NCBI RefSeq assembly: GCF_039962255.1
Contig: NZ_JAMPKY010000003.1
Location: 372,001 to 436,000, forward strand
From: Leptolyngbya subtilissima AS-A7
Lineage (GTDB): Bacteria > Cyanobacteriota > Cyanobacteriia > Phormidesmidales > Phormidesmidaceae
DNA: 64,000 nt
Reading direction: 5' to 3'
Shown here: positions 52,783 through 61,572 of the stretch, piece after piece
How the letters are laid out: the number at the start of each line of letters is the position of its first letter
How positions within the stretch are numbered: position 1 is the stretch's first letter
The notes under the pieces: model-generated
Databases searched by the model: none
Seen by the model: only the letters and a program-made list of their open reading frames with translations
What the model was told of the DNA's origin: nothing
Translations under genes and position numbers: made by a program

Positions 52783-53637
52783 TTAGGGACGATAGAGCCA
52801 CAGGGGCATGCCGCTGGTAGAGCGTTCAAACTCCAGCCACTCTAGGGTCGCATTGAGGGCCGGTACTGCCAGCCCAGGATAGGCCAGGCCAGAGACAGCG
52901 ACATTGCTGTTGCCGGGCACCAGCCTTCGCAGAAGAGGCTTTTTCTCATCAAAGGTGATGCACTCGGCCTTGTCAGGGTCGAGGCCAGCCAGTTCGGCGG
53001 TCCAGCGACGAGCATCTTCCTCACTGCCGAGCCGGTCTACAACACCGAGCTGGAGGGCCTGCTCGCCGGTAAAAATGCGTCCGTCGGCAAAGCTACGCAC
53101 CGTCTCTTCGCTTAGATGGCGGGCCTCGGCGACGGTTTTGACAAACTGGCTATAGCTGACGTCGATCAGCTCTTGCAGAATGCCCTTTTCGGGGTCGGTG
53201 AGTTCGCGATCGAAGGCGAGAATGTCTTTGTAAGGGCCAGACTTAATTACCTTAAATGACACGCCCACCTTGTCGAGCAATCGCTCCAGGTTATTGCCCC
53301 GCAAAATGACGCCAATGCTGCCGGTGATCGTGCCGGGATTGGCCACAATGTGGTTGGCTCCCATGCCGATGTAGACCCCACCCGAGGCAGAGATATTGCC
53401 AAAGCTGGCTACGATTTTGAGCTTGTCTTTGAGCCGTTTGAGGGCGGTGTAAATTTCTTGGGAGTCGCCCACGGTGCCGCCAGGGCTGTCGATGCGCAGC
53501 AGCAGAGCCGGGAAGCGCCTTTCCTCAATCTCTTTGAGGGCCTCTAGCATCCGCTTACGGGTGGCGGCCCCAATCACGCCGGTCACTTCGATGCGGGCAA
53601 TGGACTTGCGAGAACGGCGAGAAAACGGCCAAATCAT
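52783..53637 (-). CDS. sppA: Signal peptide peptidase SppA, short form
   Basis: This membrane-associated Ser/Lys protease degrades cleaved signal peptides. In cyanobacteria a homologue has been tied to phycobilisome acclimation. From the ATG at 53637 the product has 284 aa. RIDSPGGTVGDSQEIY is the oxyanion region. The likely nucleophile is Ser85 in ISASGGVYI and the base Lys137 in KSGPYKD. It is the short single-domain form, with only a weak hydrophobic N-terminus. The longer frame upstream starts 29 codons earlier and seems unlikely. Confidence 0.93.
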   Translation of the reverse strand: MIWPFSRRSRKSIARIEVTGVIGAATRKRMLEALKEIEERRFPALLLRIDSPGGTVGDSQEIYTALKRLKDKLKIVASFGNISASGGVYIGMGANHIVANPGTITGSIGVILRGNNLERLLDKVGVSFKVIKSGPYKDILAFDRELTDPEKGILQELIDVSYSQFVKTVAEARHLSEETVRSFADGRIFTGEQALQLGVVDRLGSEEDARRWTAELAGLDPDKAECITFDEKKPLLRRLVPGNSNVAVSGLAYPGLAVPALNATLEWLEFERSTSGMPLWLYRP

Positions 53638-53891
53638 AGGGGTATTAAAACTGTAGGCGGACAAGGGTGAACAGTAGATAGCCCTGGCACTGAGCGTGCT
53701 AGGGCCAGGGTCTATTGTAGCCAAAACAACACTATGGCGGGGCGTTAGCGCCTCAGCCCGTTAGGGGTTGAGCGATCCTGGGCAGGACAGCACCCTACCC
53801 CGAACTGCGTTAACATTCCTTAAAGAAAGCCTTTTTGGCCGCTGCGCTCGCCCTTGCGGGTATTTAAACTATCTCCCTTCATTTCCCTACC

Positions 53892-54911
53892 ATGGACTCA
53901 GTCTCCGTTCCCCAATCGGCCACTCGCAACCCCATTGTGCTGATTGCGCCCTTCTTTTTGTGGGGCACAGCTATGGTGGCGATGAAGGGAGCTATGCCTC
54001 ACACCACACCGTTCTTTATGGCGGGTATACGGCTGGTGCCCGCTGGCATGCTCGTACTGTTGGTGGGGTTGTTTTTGGGCCGTCCCCAAGCCATTAGCCG
54101 CCAGGGCTGGCTTTGGATAGCGCTCTTTGCTTTGGTAGATGGTGCGCTGTTTCAAGGATTTTTGGCGGCGGGCCTACAGCGCACTGGGGCAGGCCTCGGC
54201 TCGGTGATGATTGACTCTCAACCCCTAGCGGTGGCGGTCATGGCGCGAGGCCTGTTTGGTGAGTACATTGGTGCCCTCGGCTGGATTGGCCTGTTGTGGG
54301 GCATTGCGGGTATCAGTCTGCTGGGCCTGCCCGACGAATGGATTTTTTCGCTCTTCCACGGCGACACTGCCTGGCTGACCGATGGCACGGCCCTCACCAC
54401 CCTTTCGCAAGGAGGCGAATGGCTGATGCTGTTGGCTGCCCTGTCGATGGCCACCGGCACAATTCTGATTCGCTACGTTTGCCGCCATGTCGACCCTGTT
54501 GTGGCCACAGGCTGGCACATGGTGCTGGGGGGCATTCCTTTATTTGTGCTGTCATCCCTGGGAGAAGTGCAGCCTTGGCAGGGGTTAACGGGGTTGGATT
54601 GGGGGGCGATCGCCTATGCGACCATCTTTGGTAGTGCCTTGGCCTACGGCATTTTCTTCTTCTTAGCGGCTCAGGGTAACCTCACCAGTCTCAGCGCCCT
54701 AACCTTTTTGACCCCAGTATTTGCCCTGCTGTTTGGCAACCTGTTTTTGGGTGAAACCTTAAGTCTGTTGCAGTGGTTGGGAGTCAGCTTTACCCTGGTC
54801 AGCATTTACCTGATTAACCAGCGCGACGTCCTGGCTCAGAAACTGCGGCAGTTAACCTTGGCCTACGAGACGGCGACCTCGGGGGAGAGTACCCCGGTGG
54901 AGCCGGATTAG
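53892..54911 (+). CDS. EamA/DMT family transporter
   Basis: This is a 339-aa drug/metabolite transporter superfamily permease with about ten hydrophobic helices in two EamA repeats. The first begins IVLIAPFFLWGTAMVAMKGA; the second ends with TSLSALTFLTPVFALLFGNLFLGE, a highly conserved DMT motif. A hydrophilic loop with DEWIFSLFHGDTAWLTDG interrupts the two halves. The substrate is unknown; amino acids or other small metabolites are typical. It is followed by a large family B inverted repeat. Confidence 0.92.
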   Translation: MDSVSVPQSATRNPIVLIAPFFLWGTAMVAMKGAMPHTTPFFMAGIRLVPAGMLVLLVGLFLGRPQAISRQGWLWIALFALVDGALFQGFLAAGLQRTGAGLGSVMIDSQPLAVAVMARGLFGEYIGALGWIGLLWGIAGISLLGLPDEWIFSLFHGDTAWLTDGTALTTLSQGGEWLMLLAALSMATGTILIRYVCRHVDPVVATGWHMVLGGIPLFVLSSLGEVQPWQGLTGLDWGAIAYATIFGSALAYGIFFFLAAQGNLTSLSALTFLTPVFALLFGNLFLGETLSLLQWLGVSFTLVSIYLINQRDVLAQKLRQLTLAYETATSGESTPVEPD

Positions 54912-55092
54912 GGTGGGGAGCGGATGGGTAGATGGGTGGATGGGTAGGGCAGAGTTTTGAGCTAATCGCTGCCGTAGCCTTGCTGAGAAGAAAGGGTAGG
55001 TGGAGAAGTCAGGTAATCCTGCAAATGAGTACGTCTAGTGGAGTCGTTCAGTCGCCACTCCCCACCCATCTACTCCCTACCCATCCACCCTA
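54912..55092. repeat. Intergenic repeat family B, copy 4 (large inverted repeat)
   Basis: The left arm at about 54911-54950 contains GGATGGGTAGATGGGTGGAT; the right arm at about 55056-55091 contains CCCATCTACTCCCTACCCAT. They flank about 105 nt. The architecture matches copy 3 near 45 kb. Confidence 0.65.
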
Positions 55093-55171
55093 GATCACGC
55101 CGCCCTCAGCAGGTTAAGTTACCTTAGGGGCATCCACACTGGGCAACCGTCGCCGCCAGCTATGGGCCGAT

Positions 55172-56620
55172 ATGAGACTTAGAATGCTAACGCCAGGGAG
55201 AGGTCTGGGCTGCCGCAGTGCTTCTGGGGTGAGGTTTGCTGTCTTAACTCTGGTTGCGGGTTTGATTATAACTGGCTTGTCGGGGTTAGAGTCTGCGATC
55301 GCCAAAGCCGCTACCGACCCAGAGCCCACCCAGACAGCGGCATCTGCTCCCAACCCCGTGCTGCTGCAGCCGGGGACCGAAAGCGACGATGTCATGATGC
55401 TCCAGCGGCAGATGCGGTTGCTAGGTCTCTACCAAGGGCCTATGGATGGCCGTTATAGGGGGCAAACTCAGGAGGCGATCGCAGCTTTTCAGTCAAAGGC
55501 TGGGCTACCCGCCAGTGGCACTCTTGATCAAGCCACTTGGCAGCGGATGAGCACGCCTCAACTGCTGACTGAGAATACATCCCCTCAACCAGAGACCCCA
55601 GTGCTGTTTCCGACAACTGAGGTAGCAGCGCCATCAGCAGCGACGCCTGCGGTGGCGGTGGCTGAGGCCTCCGCTTCAGGGCTGGCCACTGCTTCTGCAC
55701 CGGCTGAGTCGCCTAGGTCTGAGCCCGCTGCACCAGCTCAGACCCCTGCGGATCAAGACCAGGGGGCTGAACCTTCGGTGGTTGAGACCGCCCCACCGGT
55801 TGAGACTGCTGAGTCGGGTCGCCGCTGGACGTGGCTAGTGCTGGGGGGGCTGGCGCTGGCCGGTTGTTTGGGGGGCTGGCGGTTCTTGGGGCAGGGGCGA
55901 TCGGCAAAGCGTTCCACAGCTAACTTAGAGCGAGTACCCAGCGCAGCCCCACAGGCCAAGAGTGGTGCTGAACCTGCCCTTACCTCAGACGCTTCCACTG
56001 CTCCCCTGGGCACCGTGGAACATACAGAGGTGTTAGCCTCCCCGGCCCTCGGTCTGGCAACCCCACCTGCGACGGCCACTGACCTGACTCTAGATGCTAC
56101 CACCCGTCTGACCTCGGGGGATATTGTGGATTCATTGATCCACGGGCTAGATAACCGCGATGGGGCGATACGTCGCCATGCCATTTGGGAGCTAGGTCAG
56201 CGTGGCCATTCTGAAGCTATTCAGCCTCTGATTAACAGCCTGCTCGATGCTGATTCCCAGGAGAAAAGCCTCATCCTCGCCGCCCTGGCTGAAATTAGTA
56301 GCCGTAGCCTAAAGCCCATGCATAGAGCTTTGGCTTTAGGCCTGCAAGACCCCAGCCCCGAGGTGCGCAAAAATGCCATTCGCGATCTGAGCCGGATTTA
56401 CGACACGGTGGTGCAGCTCAGCCACATGTTGGCCCACGCGACCCAAGACCCCGATGCTGGCGTGCAGGAGACTGCACAGTGGGCGCTCAGTCAGCTCAAC
56501 CGCATCCCCGCGGCGACCTATTCAGCGGCGCTGCCCCCTGAGACAGCCTCCTTGGACTCACCCTACGACAGCGATGGCCAAAGACTGACTCCAGAGGGCC
56601 ATCGTCTTCCCCCCAGCTAA
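55172..56620 (+). CDS. Peptidoglycan-binding / transmembrane / HEAT-repeat protein
   Basis: This 482-aa protein has a rare-looking domain order. It starts with a signal peptide-like helix (FAVLTLVAGLIITGLSGL) ending AIAKA. A PG_binding_1 domain follows at about 66-127 (LQRQMRLLGLYQGPMDG), then a Pro/Ala/Glu linker. A second helix at about 212-232 (WTWLVLGGLALAGCLGGW) is followed by more linker, and HEAT repeats lie at about 310-445 with RRHAIWELGQRGHSEAIQPL and EVRKNAIRDLSR. The topology would place the wall-binding part in the periplasm and HEAT in the cytoplasm. Function unknown; a cell-wall tether or sensor is a guess. Confidence 0.85.
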   Translation: MRLRMLTPGRGLGCRSASGVRFAVLTLVAGLIITGLSGLESAIAKAATDPEPTQTAASAPNPVLLQPGTESDDVMMLQRQMRLLGLYQGPMDGRYRGQTQEAIAAFQSKAGLPASGTLDQATWQRMSTPQLLTENTSPQPETPVLFPTTEVAAPSAATPAVAVAEASASGLATASAPAESPRSEPAAPAQTPADQDQGAEPSVVETAPPVETAESGRRWTWLVLGGLALAGCLGGWRFLGQGRSAKRSTANLERVPSAAPQAKSGAEPALTSDASTAPLGTVEHTEVLASPALGLATPPATATDLTLDATTRLTSGDIVDSLIHGLDNRDGAIRRHAIWELGQRGHSEAIQPLINSLLDADSQEKSLILAALAEISSRSLKPMHRALALGLQDPSPEVRKNAIRDLSRIYDTVVQLSHMLAHATQDPDAGVQETAQWALSQLNRIPAATYSAALPPETASLDSPYDSDGQRLTPEGHRLPPS

Positions 56621-56671
56621 CTAGCGCCCGATCCCCTGACCTCCCTATTTCCCGATCTTTCTATCTCTCCC

Positions 56672-57745
56672 ATGACTCTTTCCCTTCGCCTGTTGTTTGT
56701 CTCAACTCCCGTAGGGCCGCTAGGGTCTGGTTTGGGGGGCGGGGTTGAGCTCACCCTGCTCAACTTGACCCAGGGCATGCGCGATCGCGGGCACCATGTC
56801 ACTGTACTGGCCCCTGAGGGGTCGAGCCTCGGGGATGTTGCCATTGTGACGGTGCCGGGACAGTTGCAGCCCACAGCCCACACCCAGGGACGCAGCGCGC
56901 CAGTCGTGCTCCCCGCAGACAGTGCGCTAGGCGCGATGTGGCGCTACGCCCGTCAGCACCAGGCCGAGTTTGACCTGATCGTCAACCTGGCCTACGACTG
57001 GTTGCCTTTCTACCTAACAGAGTTTTTTGTTACTCCGGTAGCTCACTTTGTCACTATGGGCTCCCTCAGCGATGCGATGGATGAGGCCATCTACCAGGTG
57101 GCTCAGCAGTTTCCCCGGCGCTTGGGGGCCTACACGCGCACCCAGGCTGAAACGTTTGGGGTGGCCGATGCCTTTGAGCTGCTCAGCAGCGCCATTGATT
57201 TAGAGCTATACGAATTTTGCTCATCCCCTGGCGATGCTCTGGCCTGGCTGGGGCGCATTTCCCCTGAGAAAGGGCTAGAGGATGCTCTAGAGGCAGCCGA
57301 AATCGCCCAGGCTCCCCTAAAGATTTTGGGCAAGCTGGAGGACACTGCCTACTGGCAGAGCCTTTGCGATCGCTTTCCCCGAACGGCCGACTGCTACCTG
57401 GGGTTTTTGCCCACCCACGAACTACAGCAGGTGCTGCGCCAGTGTCGTGCCCTGGTGATGACCCCACGTTGGGTCGAAGCTTTTGGTAATGTGGCGATCG
57501 AGGCTCTGGCCTGTGGTGTGCCGGTGATTGCCTACGCCCGCGGTGGCCCGGCTGAAATTGTGCAGCCGGGCAAGACCGGCTGGCTAGTGCCGCCGGACGA
57601 TGTGCAGGGGTTAGTGAGTGCGATCGCCAAAATCGATCAACTCGATCGCTACGCCTGCCGTCGCCAGGCCGAAACCGAGTATTCCCTCAGTGCTCTAGCC
57701 GTTCGCTTCGAGCGATGGTTCGAGAGCTTGATTGTGAACCGGTAG
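56672..57745 (+). CDS. GT4 family glycosyltransferase
   Basis: This is a 357-aa GT-B glycosyltransferase. The N-terminal half starts LRLLFVSTPVGPLGSGLGGG and the C-terminal half has LAWLGRISPEKGLEDALEAA and EAFGNVAIEALACGVPVIAY, the E(X7)E nucleotide-sugar motif region of GT4. The distinctive N-terminus resembles my recollection of cyanobacterial UDP-glucose:tetrahydrobiopterin glucosyltransferase, but that is a weak recollection and no pterin gene is adjacent. It is 51 bp downstream of the HEAT protein gene, so they may share a transcript. Confidence 0.87.
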   Translation: MTLSLRLLFVSTPVGPLGSGLGGGVELTLLNLTQGMRDRGHHVTVLAPEGSSLGDVAIVTVPGQLQPTAHTQGRSAPVVLPADSALGAMWRYARQHQAEFDLIVNLAYDWLPFYLTEFFVTPVAHFVTMGSLSDAMDEAIYQVAQQFPRRLGAYTRTQAETFGVADAFELLSSAIDLELYEFCSSPGDALAWLGRISPEKGLEDALEAAEIAQAPLKILGKLEDTAYWQSLCDRFPRTADCYLGFLPTHELQQVLRQCRALVMTPRWVEAFGNVAIEALACGVPVIAYARGGPAEIVQPGKTGWLVPPDDVQGLVSAIAKIDQLDRYACRRQAETEYSLSALAVRFERWFESLIVNR

Positions 57746-57767
57746 AAAGCCTTAACGCAAGTCGTTG

Positions 57768-58439
57768 CTACTGGGCCTGAGGTACAGGGGCCTGACGCAT
57801 CTGCTCTAGACGCTGAAAGTCGTGGTGCAGGGCCTGGCGCAAAGAGCGATTTTGAGGATCGACGCGGCGGGCCTTTTTCAGGCAGGCTTCAGCTTTTTGA
57901 AGGTTGCCGTGGTTGAGCAAGTCGTGCCCCCAGCGGTAATAAGTGATCGCGTGCCACTGGCGAATTTCTGGGTCATCTGGGAAGCGCTGCACCAGCCCTT
58001 CTACCAGGGCCACCGCTCGGGGAAAACGCTGCCCCTGAAACAGCTCTCGCAGCTGCTTAAAGCTGTTTACCTTCAGCTGTTGATCGGCTTCTGAACCCCC
58101 AGGGGTAGGGCTGACAGTGAATTCGACCTCTTTGGCAGGTGGAGAGGTGATGGGTACTGAGGGGCGGGGAGCTGCAGCGGATGGGGTTGTTTGGGCAGGT
58201 GCTTTAGTGACCTGACTGGGAGCGGCTTTGCGCTGAGCCGCTACGGCTTCCACGGGCAGCGCGTTCACCAGAGCCTGATAGGCCTGAGTCACCTGAATGA
58301 ATTTTTCTTTTGCTAACTGATCACCGGGGTTGATGTCGGGGTGATATAGCCGGGCTAGATTGCGATAGGCCAGCTTGACATCGCCAAAGCTGGCCCCGGT
58401 TCTAAGCCCCAATATGCGGTAGTAGTGCGCCAGCGCCAT
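57768..58439 (-). CDS. J-domain protein with C-terminal TPR-like region
   Basis: This 223-aa co-chaperone has a J domain at residues 1-60: HYYRILGLRTGASFGDVKLAYRNLARLYHPD includes the invariant HPD. It should stimulate a DnaK ATPase. A Pro/Ala linker follows at about 75-115. The C-terminal 100 residues form TPR-like helices, with FKQLRELFQGQRFPRAVALVEGLV and HGNLQKAEACLKKARRVDP. There is no Gly/Phe or zinc-finger region, so it is a type III J protein with a specialised client. It is convergent with the GT4 gene. Confidence 0.9.
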   Translation of the reverse strand: MALAHYYRILGLRTGASFGDVKLAYRNLARLYHPDINPGDQLAKEKFIQVTQAYQALVNALPVEAVAAQRKAAPSQVTKAPAQTTPSAAAPRPSVPITSPPAKEVEFTVSPTPGGSEADQQLKVNSFKQLRELFQGQRFPRAVALVEGLVQRFPDDPEIRQWHAITYYRWGHDLLNHGNLQKAEACLKKARRVDPQNRSLRQALHHDFQRLEQMRQAPVPQAQ

Positions 58440-58515
58440 GGTTCGCTAACTCAATAGAATGAGGTACGTGTGCTGGCCCTATTCTGCCAACTGTCGGCAG
58501 AAATGGCGCAGCCAA

Positions 58516-59151
58516 TTACACCGCAGCGGTGGCAGGAGAGACAAGTTCCTGAGAGCGGTCTTCAATTACTCGGTCGATTAGGCCGTAGGCAACAGCCTCT
58601 TCTGCCGACATGAAGTAGTCGCGATCGGTGTCCTTTTGGATTTGCTCGATGGAGCGACCGGTGTGACGGGCCATCATTTCGTTGAGTTCTTGACGAACTC
58701 GCAGAATTTCTTTGGCCTCAATGGCAATGTCGCTCGCTTGGAGACGCTGCCGCCCGGTGCCGCCCATGGGCTGGTGAATCATGATGCGCGAGTGGGGGAG
58801 AGCAACCCGCTTGCCGTTGCTGCCCGCCGCCAGCAAAAACGCCCCCATGGAAGCGGCCAGACCCAGACAAATCGTAACCACGTCAGACTTGATGTACTGC
58901 ATGGTGTCGTAGATGGCCATGCCCGCCGTCACCGACCCCCCGGGGGAGTTGATGTAGAGGTAAATGGGCTTAGTGTTATCGTCGGAGTCGAGGTACAGCA
59001 TGGCTGCCACGATGGAGTTGGCCAGAGTGTCGGTGACCTCTTGACCGAGAAAAATAATCCGCTCCTGGTTTAGGCGGGTGTAGATGTCGACCCACTGGGA
59101 GTACTGGCTACCGGGCAAACGATAGGGAACTTTGGGAGTGCCGATGGGCAT
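58516..59151 (-). CDS. clpP3: ATP-dependent Clp protease proteolytic subunit, ClpP3 type
   Basis: This is the active serine-protease subunit of a cyanobacterial Clp complex, 211 aa. The triad is Ser101 (LAASMGAF), His126 ([10 protein letters not shown]) and Asp178 (DTDRDYF). The insertion [11 protein letters not shown] after the His motif has three residues more than E. coli ClpP. It lies 116 bp downstream of clpR on the same strand, the arrangement known for ClpP3/ClpR, which form a mixed ring used with ClpC. The ClpP3 subtype is inferred from that pairing. Confidence 0.95.
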   Translation of the reverse strand: MPIGTPKVPYRLPGSQYSQWVDIYTRLNQERIIFLGQEVTDTLANSIVAAMLYLDSDDNTKPIYLYINSPGGSVTAGMAIYDTMQYIKSDVVTICLGLAASMGAFLLAAGSNGKRVALPHSRIMIHQPMGGTGRQRLQASDIAIEAKEILRVRQELNEMMARHTGRSIEQIQKDTDRDYFMSAEEAVAYGLIDRVIEDRSQELVSPATAAV

Positions 59152-59267
59152 AGTGCTCTTTCAACCTAAAAATAAAACAACGGACGTGGGATGGTTAAAG
59201 ACCGGCTTTGAGAGGCGATTCCCCTCCGGGGAGGCTGCGCCGTCGCCCCTCAACCTGATACTTGGGC

Positions 59268-59951
59268 CTAGAGCCCTGCCCCGGCGGGCACCGGCAGCTC
59301 TTTGCGGCTAGACAGCACCCGGTCGATGATGCCGTATTCCTTGGCTTCTTCTGGGTTCATGTAGAACATGCGATCAGAATCGCGCAGCACCTGCTCTAGG
59401 GTTTTGCCAGTGCTCCTAGCCAGAATGCTCATCATGGAGCGCTTGTTGTCGAGCACTTCCTTAGCCCGAATTTCGATGTCGGTGGCTTGGCCCTGGGCAC
59501 CGCTGCGAGGCTGGTTGAGCACAATGCGAGCGTGGGGCAGACTAGCCCGATAGCCCTTAGTGCCCGCCGCCAAAATCACCGCCGCCGACCCCATGGCCTG
59601 ACCAATGCAGATGGTGTGCACCGGGGGCTTGATGTAGTTCATGGTGTCGCAGATGGCAAAGGCTTCGGTGTCGTAGCCAATCATGTTGCCGTCGTGCCAA
59701 GAGGTGCCGGTAGAGTTGATGTAGAAGAAGATCGGCTTGTCGGGGTCATCAAACTGTAAGAAGAGCAGCTGAGCAATGATCAGCTCAGTAACGTCAATAC
59801 CCACCTGCTGTTTGATGTCATCCCCTGAAAACAGGGGCAGGCCCAGATACACAATCCGCTCCTTGAGCAGCAAGGAGGGTAAATCTGGGGGCGGCGTACG
59901 GTACGTCGCATCGCCATACGGTGCCTGCACGGCTTTAATCTCTAAACTCAT
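59268..59951 (-). CDS. clpR: ClpP-like inactive subunit ClpR
   Basis: ClpR is a ClpP homologue without protease activity that forms the mixed ClpP3/R ring essential in cyanobacteria. In this 227-aa product the three catalytic positions are all changed: Gly121 for Ser (GQAMGSAAVILAAG), Asn146 for His (RIVLNQPRSG), and Met for Asp in DSDRMFY. The N-terminus is extended (MSLEIKAVQAPYGDATYRTP). It is the first gene of the clpR-clpP3 operon. The loss of the triad is the rule for this subunit, not damage. Confidence 0.96.
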   Translation of the reverse strand: MSLEIKAVQAPYGDATYRTPPPDLPSLLLKERIVYLGLPLFSGDDIKQQVGIDVTELIIAQLLFLQFDDPDKPIFFYINSTGTSWHDGNMIGYDTEAFAICDTMNYIKPPVHTICIGQAMGSAAVILAAGTKGYRASLPHARIVLNQPRSGAQGQATDIEIRAKEVLDNKRSMMSILARSTGKTLEQVLRDSDRMFYMNPEEAKEYGIIDRVLSSRKELPVPAGAGL

Positions 59952-60146
59952 AGACCGAAGACGCCCAAATACGCGTTTTTAACAGTGTAACGCGGGATTG
60001 AGCTGGGTTCTACGCCGCTCCCAAGACGGATATCCCCACCTGAGTCTCTGTCGAAATGTAGAGCCCGGTTGCTACTTTCTGGGGATGTATACCATTGGGC
60101 TTAACTCTAAAGTGGGGGAAGATTTTCGTTTAAGGAAATTAACCCG

Positions 60147-60329
60147 ATGTCTATTGAAGATCGCGTCAAGGCCACTGCTCAAAATATTGAGGGCAAAGTG
60201 CAGGCGGCTGCGGGTGAAATTACGGGCGATACCAGGAGCAAGGCCGAGGGGCATGCCAAGCAGGCCGAAGCCCAAGCTACCCATGCTAAAGAAGATGTGA
60301 AGGATGCAATGAAAAAAGCCATCGACTAA
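60147..60329 (+). CDS. CsbD-family small stress protein
   Basis: This is a 60-aa very hydrophilic protein of the CsbD family, widely induced under general stress. It starts MSIEDRVKATAQNIEGKVQA and contains the repeated EGK.QAAAGEITGD / KAEGHAKQAEAQA pattern rich in Ala, Lys and Glu. It is probably unstructured or helical in solution. The biochemical role is unknown. It has its own good terminator 40 bp downstream and is divergent from clpR. Confidence 0.9.
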   Translation: MSIEDRVKATAQNIEGKVQAAAGEITGDTRSKAEGHAKQAEAQATHAKEDVKDAMKKAID

Positions 60330-60369
60330 GCGCTACAGCCTACTGTTTGAAACCTATTAGTGACCCCCC

Positions 60370-60395
60370 GGGGCAGCCACTGGCTGCCCCTTTTT
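60370..60395 (+). terminator. Terminator after the csbD-like gene
   Basis: GGGGCAGCC (60370-60378) and GGCTGCCCC (60382-60390) form a 9-bp GC stem with a 3-nt loop, followed by TTTTT. Confidence 0.9.
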
Positions 60396-60539
60396 GTTGG
60401 ACAGCAATAACGAGGAAGTAAAGATATTTCAGAACTATGGCTGGCTATATAGTTGCCGGGTAAATTTCAGTTCGGGAGCCAAAATGGGTTCTCTAAACCA
60501 GAGAGGATTTCCTGTCTAGCGTTGGGATGTGCCGCGACT

Positions 60540-61463
60540 ATGTTCTCAATTTTTATACTGACCCACAATGAGGAGCGGGATATTGCCGCTTGTATTGAGT
60601 CGGCCCTGCTGTCCGACGATGTAATTGTGGTGGACTCGTGTAGCAGCGATCGCACCAAAACCATCGCCACCCAATACCCCATTCGCTTCATCGAACATCC
60701 TTTCGCCAGCCACGGCCAGCAGCGCACCTGGATGCTAGAGCATGTGCCCTACCACCACGACTGGGCCTACATTCTCGAAGCCGACGAGCGCATGACGCCA
60801 GAGCTGTTTGCCGAATGTTTGGATGTGATTGCTAATGGCGATAAAGCTGGCTACTACGTGGCCGAGCGGGTCATGTTTATGGGCAGCTGGATTCGCCGCA
60901 GCACCCAGTTTCCGCGCTACCAGCTGCGGCTGCTGCGGCGGGGCAAAGTCTGGTTCGACGACTACGGTCACACCGAGCGCGAGATCGTGGACGGCACCAC
61001 CGGCTTTTTGCAGGAGACTTACCCCCACTACACCTGTAGCAAAGGGCTCAGCCGCTGGATTGATAAGCACAACCGCTACTCAACTGACGAGGCGGCTGAA
61101 ACCCTGCGGCAGTTGCAAAGCGGCAGGGTGGACTGGCGGGCCATGATTTGGGGCAAATCTGAAGTCGAGCGGCGGCGAGCGCTGAAGGATCTCTCGCTGC
61201 GACTGCCCCTGCGTCCCCTAACTCGGTGGCTCTACATGATGTTTATTCTCGGTGGCTGGCGCGATGGCCGAGCCGGGCTCGCTTGGTGCACCCTCCAGGC
61301 GTTTTATGAGTATTTGATTGTGCTCAAGGCGCGGGAATTGATGCATCCCGAATACCTAACCGGCGTACAGCCAGAAGAGCCAACCACTGTTTCAAACAGC
61401 TCCCAATCTGTGGAAGAGCATGGCCCGGTTGCATCCGGTGTCGCTATCCCGCCGATGCAATAA
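60540..61463 (+). CDS. GT2 family glycosyltransferase
   Basis: This is a 307-aa GT-A glycosyltransferase of the WaaE/KdtX-like type. The N-terminus MFSIFILTHNEERDIAACI starts at the ATG at 60540; the frame is open 29 codons upstream but without the fold. DVIVVDSCSSDRT binds nucleotide sugar, and YILEADERM provides the acidic metal-site motif. The middle has FPRYQLRLLRRG and FDDYGHTER, typical of the lipopolysaccharide-core branch. It probably adds a sugar to a surface polysaccharide or lipid. An ABC exporter follows 109 bp downstream and may belong with it. Confidence 0.9.
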   Translation: MFSIFILTHNEERDIAACIESALLSDDVIVVDSCSSDRTKTIATQYPIRFIEHPFASHGQQRTWMLEHVPYHHDWAYILEADERMTPELFAECLDVIANGDKAGYYVAERVMFMGSWIRRSTQFPRYQLRLLRRGKVWFDDYGHTEREIVDGTTGFLQETYPHYTCSKGLSRWIDKHNRYSTDEAAETLRQLQSGRVDWRAMIWGKSEVERRRALKDLSLRLPLRPLTRWLYMMFILGGWRDGRAGLAWCTLQAFYEYLIVLKARELMHPEYLTGVQPEEPTTVSNSSQSVEEHGPVASGVAIPPMQ

Positions 61464-61465
61464 CC

Positions 61466-61553
61466 ATTCATCCCCTCTCTCACCCCCTTATCTTCCTCAT
61501 CTCCCTCGCCTTCCCCATCCCCCTCACCCCTTACCCACTCACCCTCCCTAGCC
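61466..61553. repeat. Intergenic repeat family B-like pyrimidine tract
   Basis: A pyrimidine-rich stretch of CCCCTCTCTCACCCCCTTAT and CCCTTACCCACTCACCCTCC type lies between the GT2 gene and the ABC exporter. It resembles the right arm of the family B inverted repeats, without a left arm. Confidence 0.45.
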
Positions 61554-61572
61554 AAGGCGCTATCGTAGAAAA

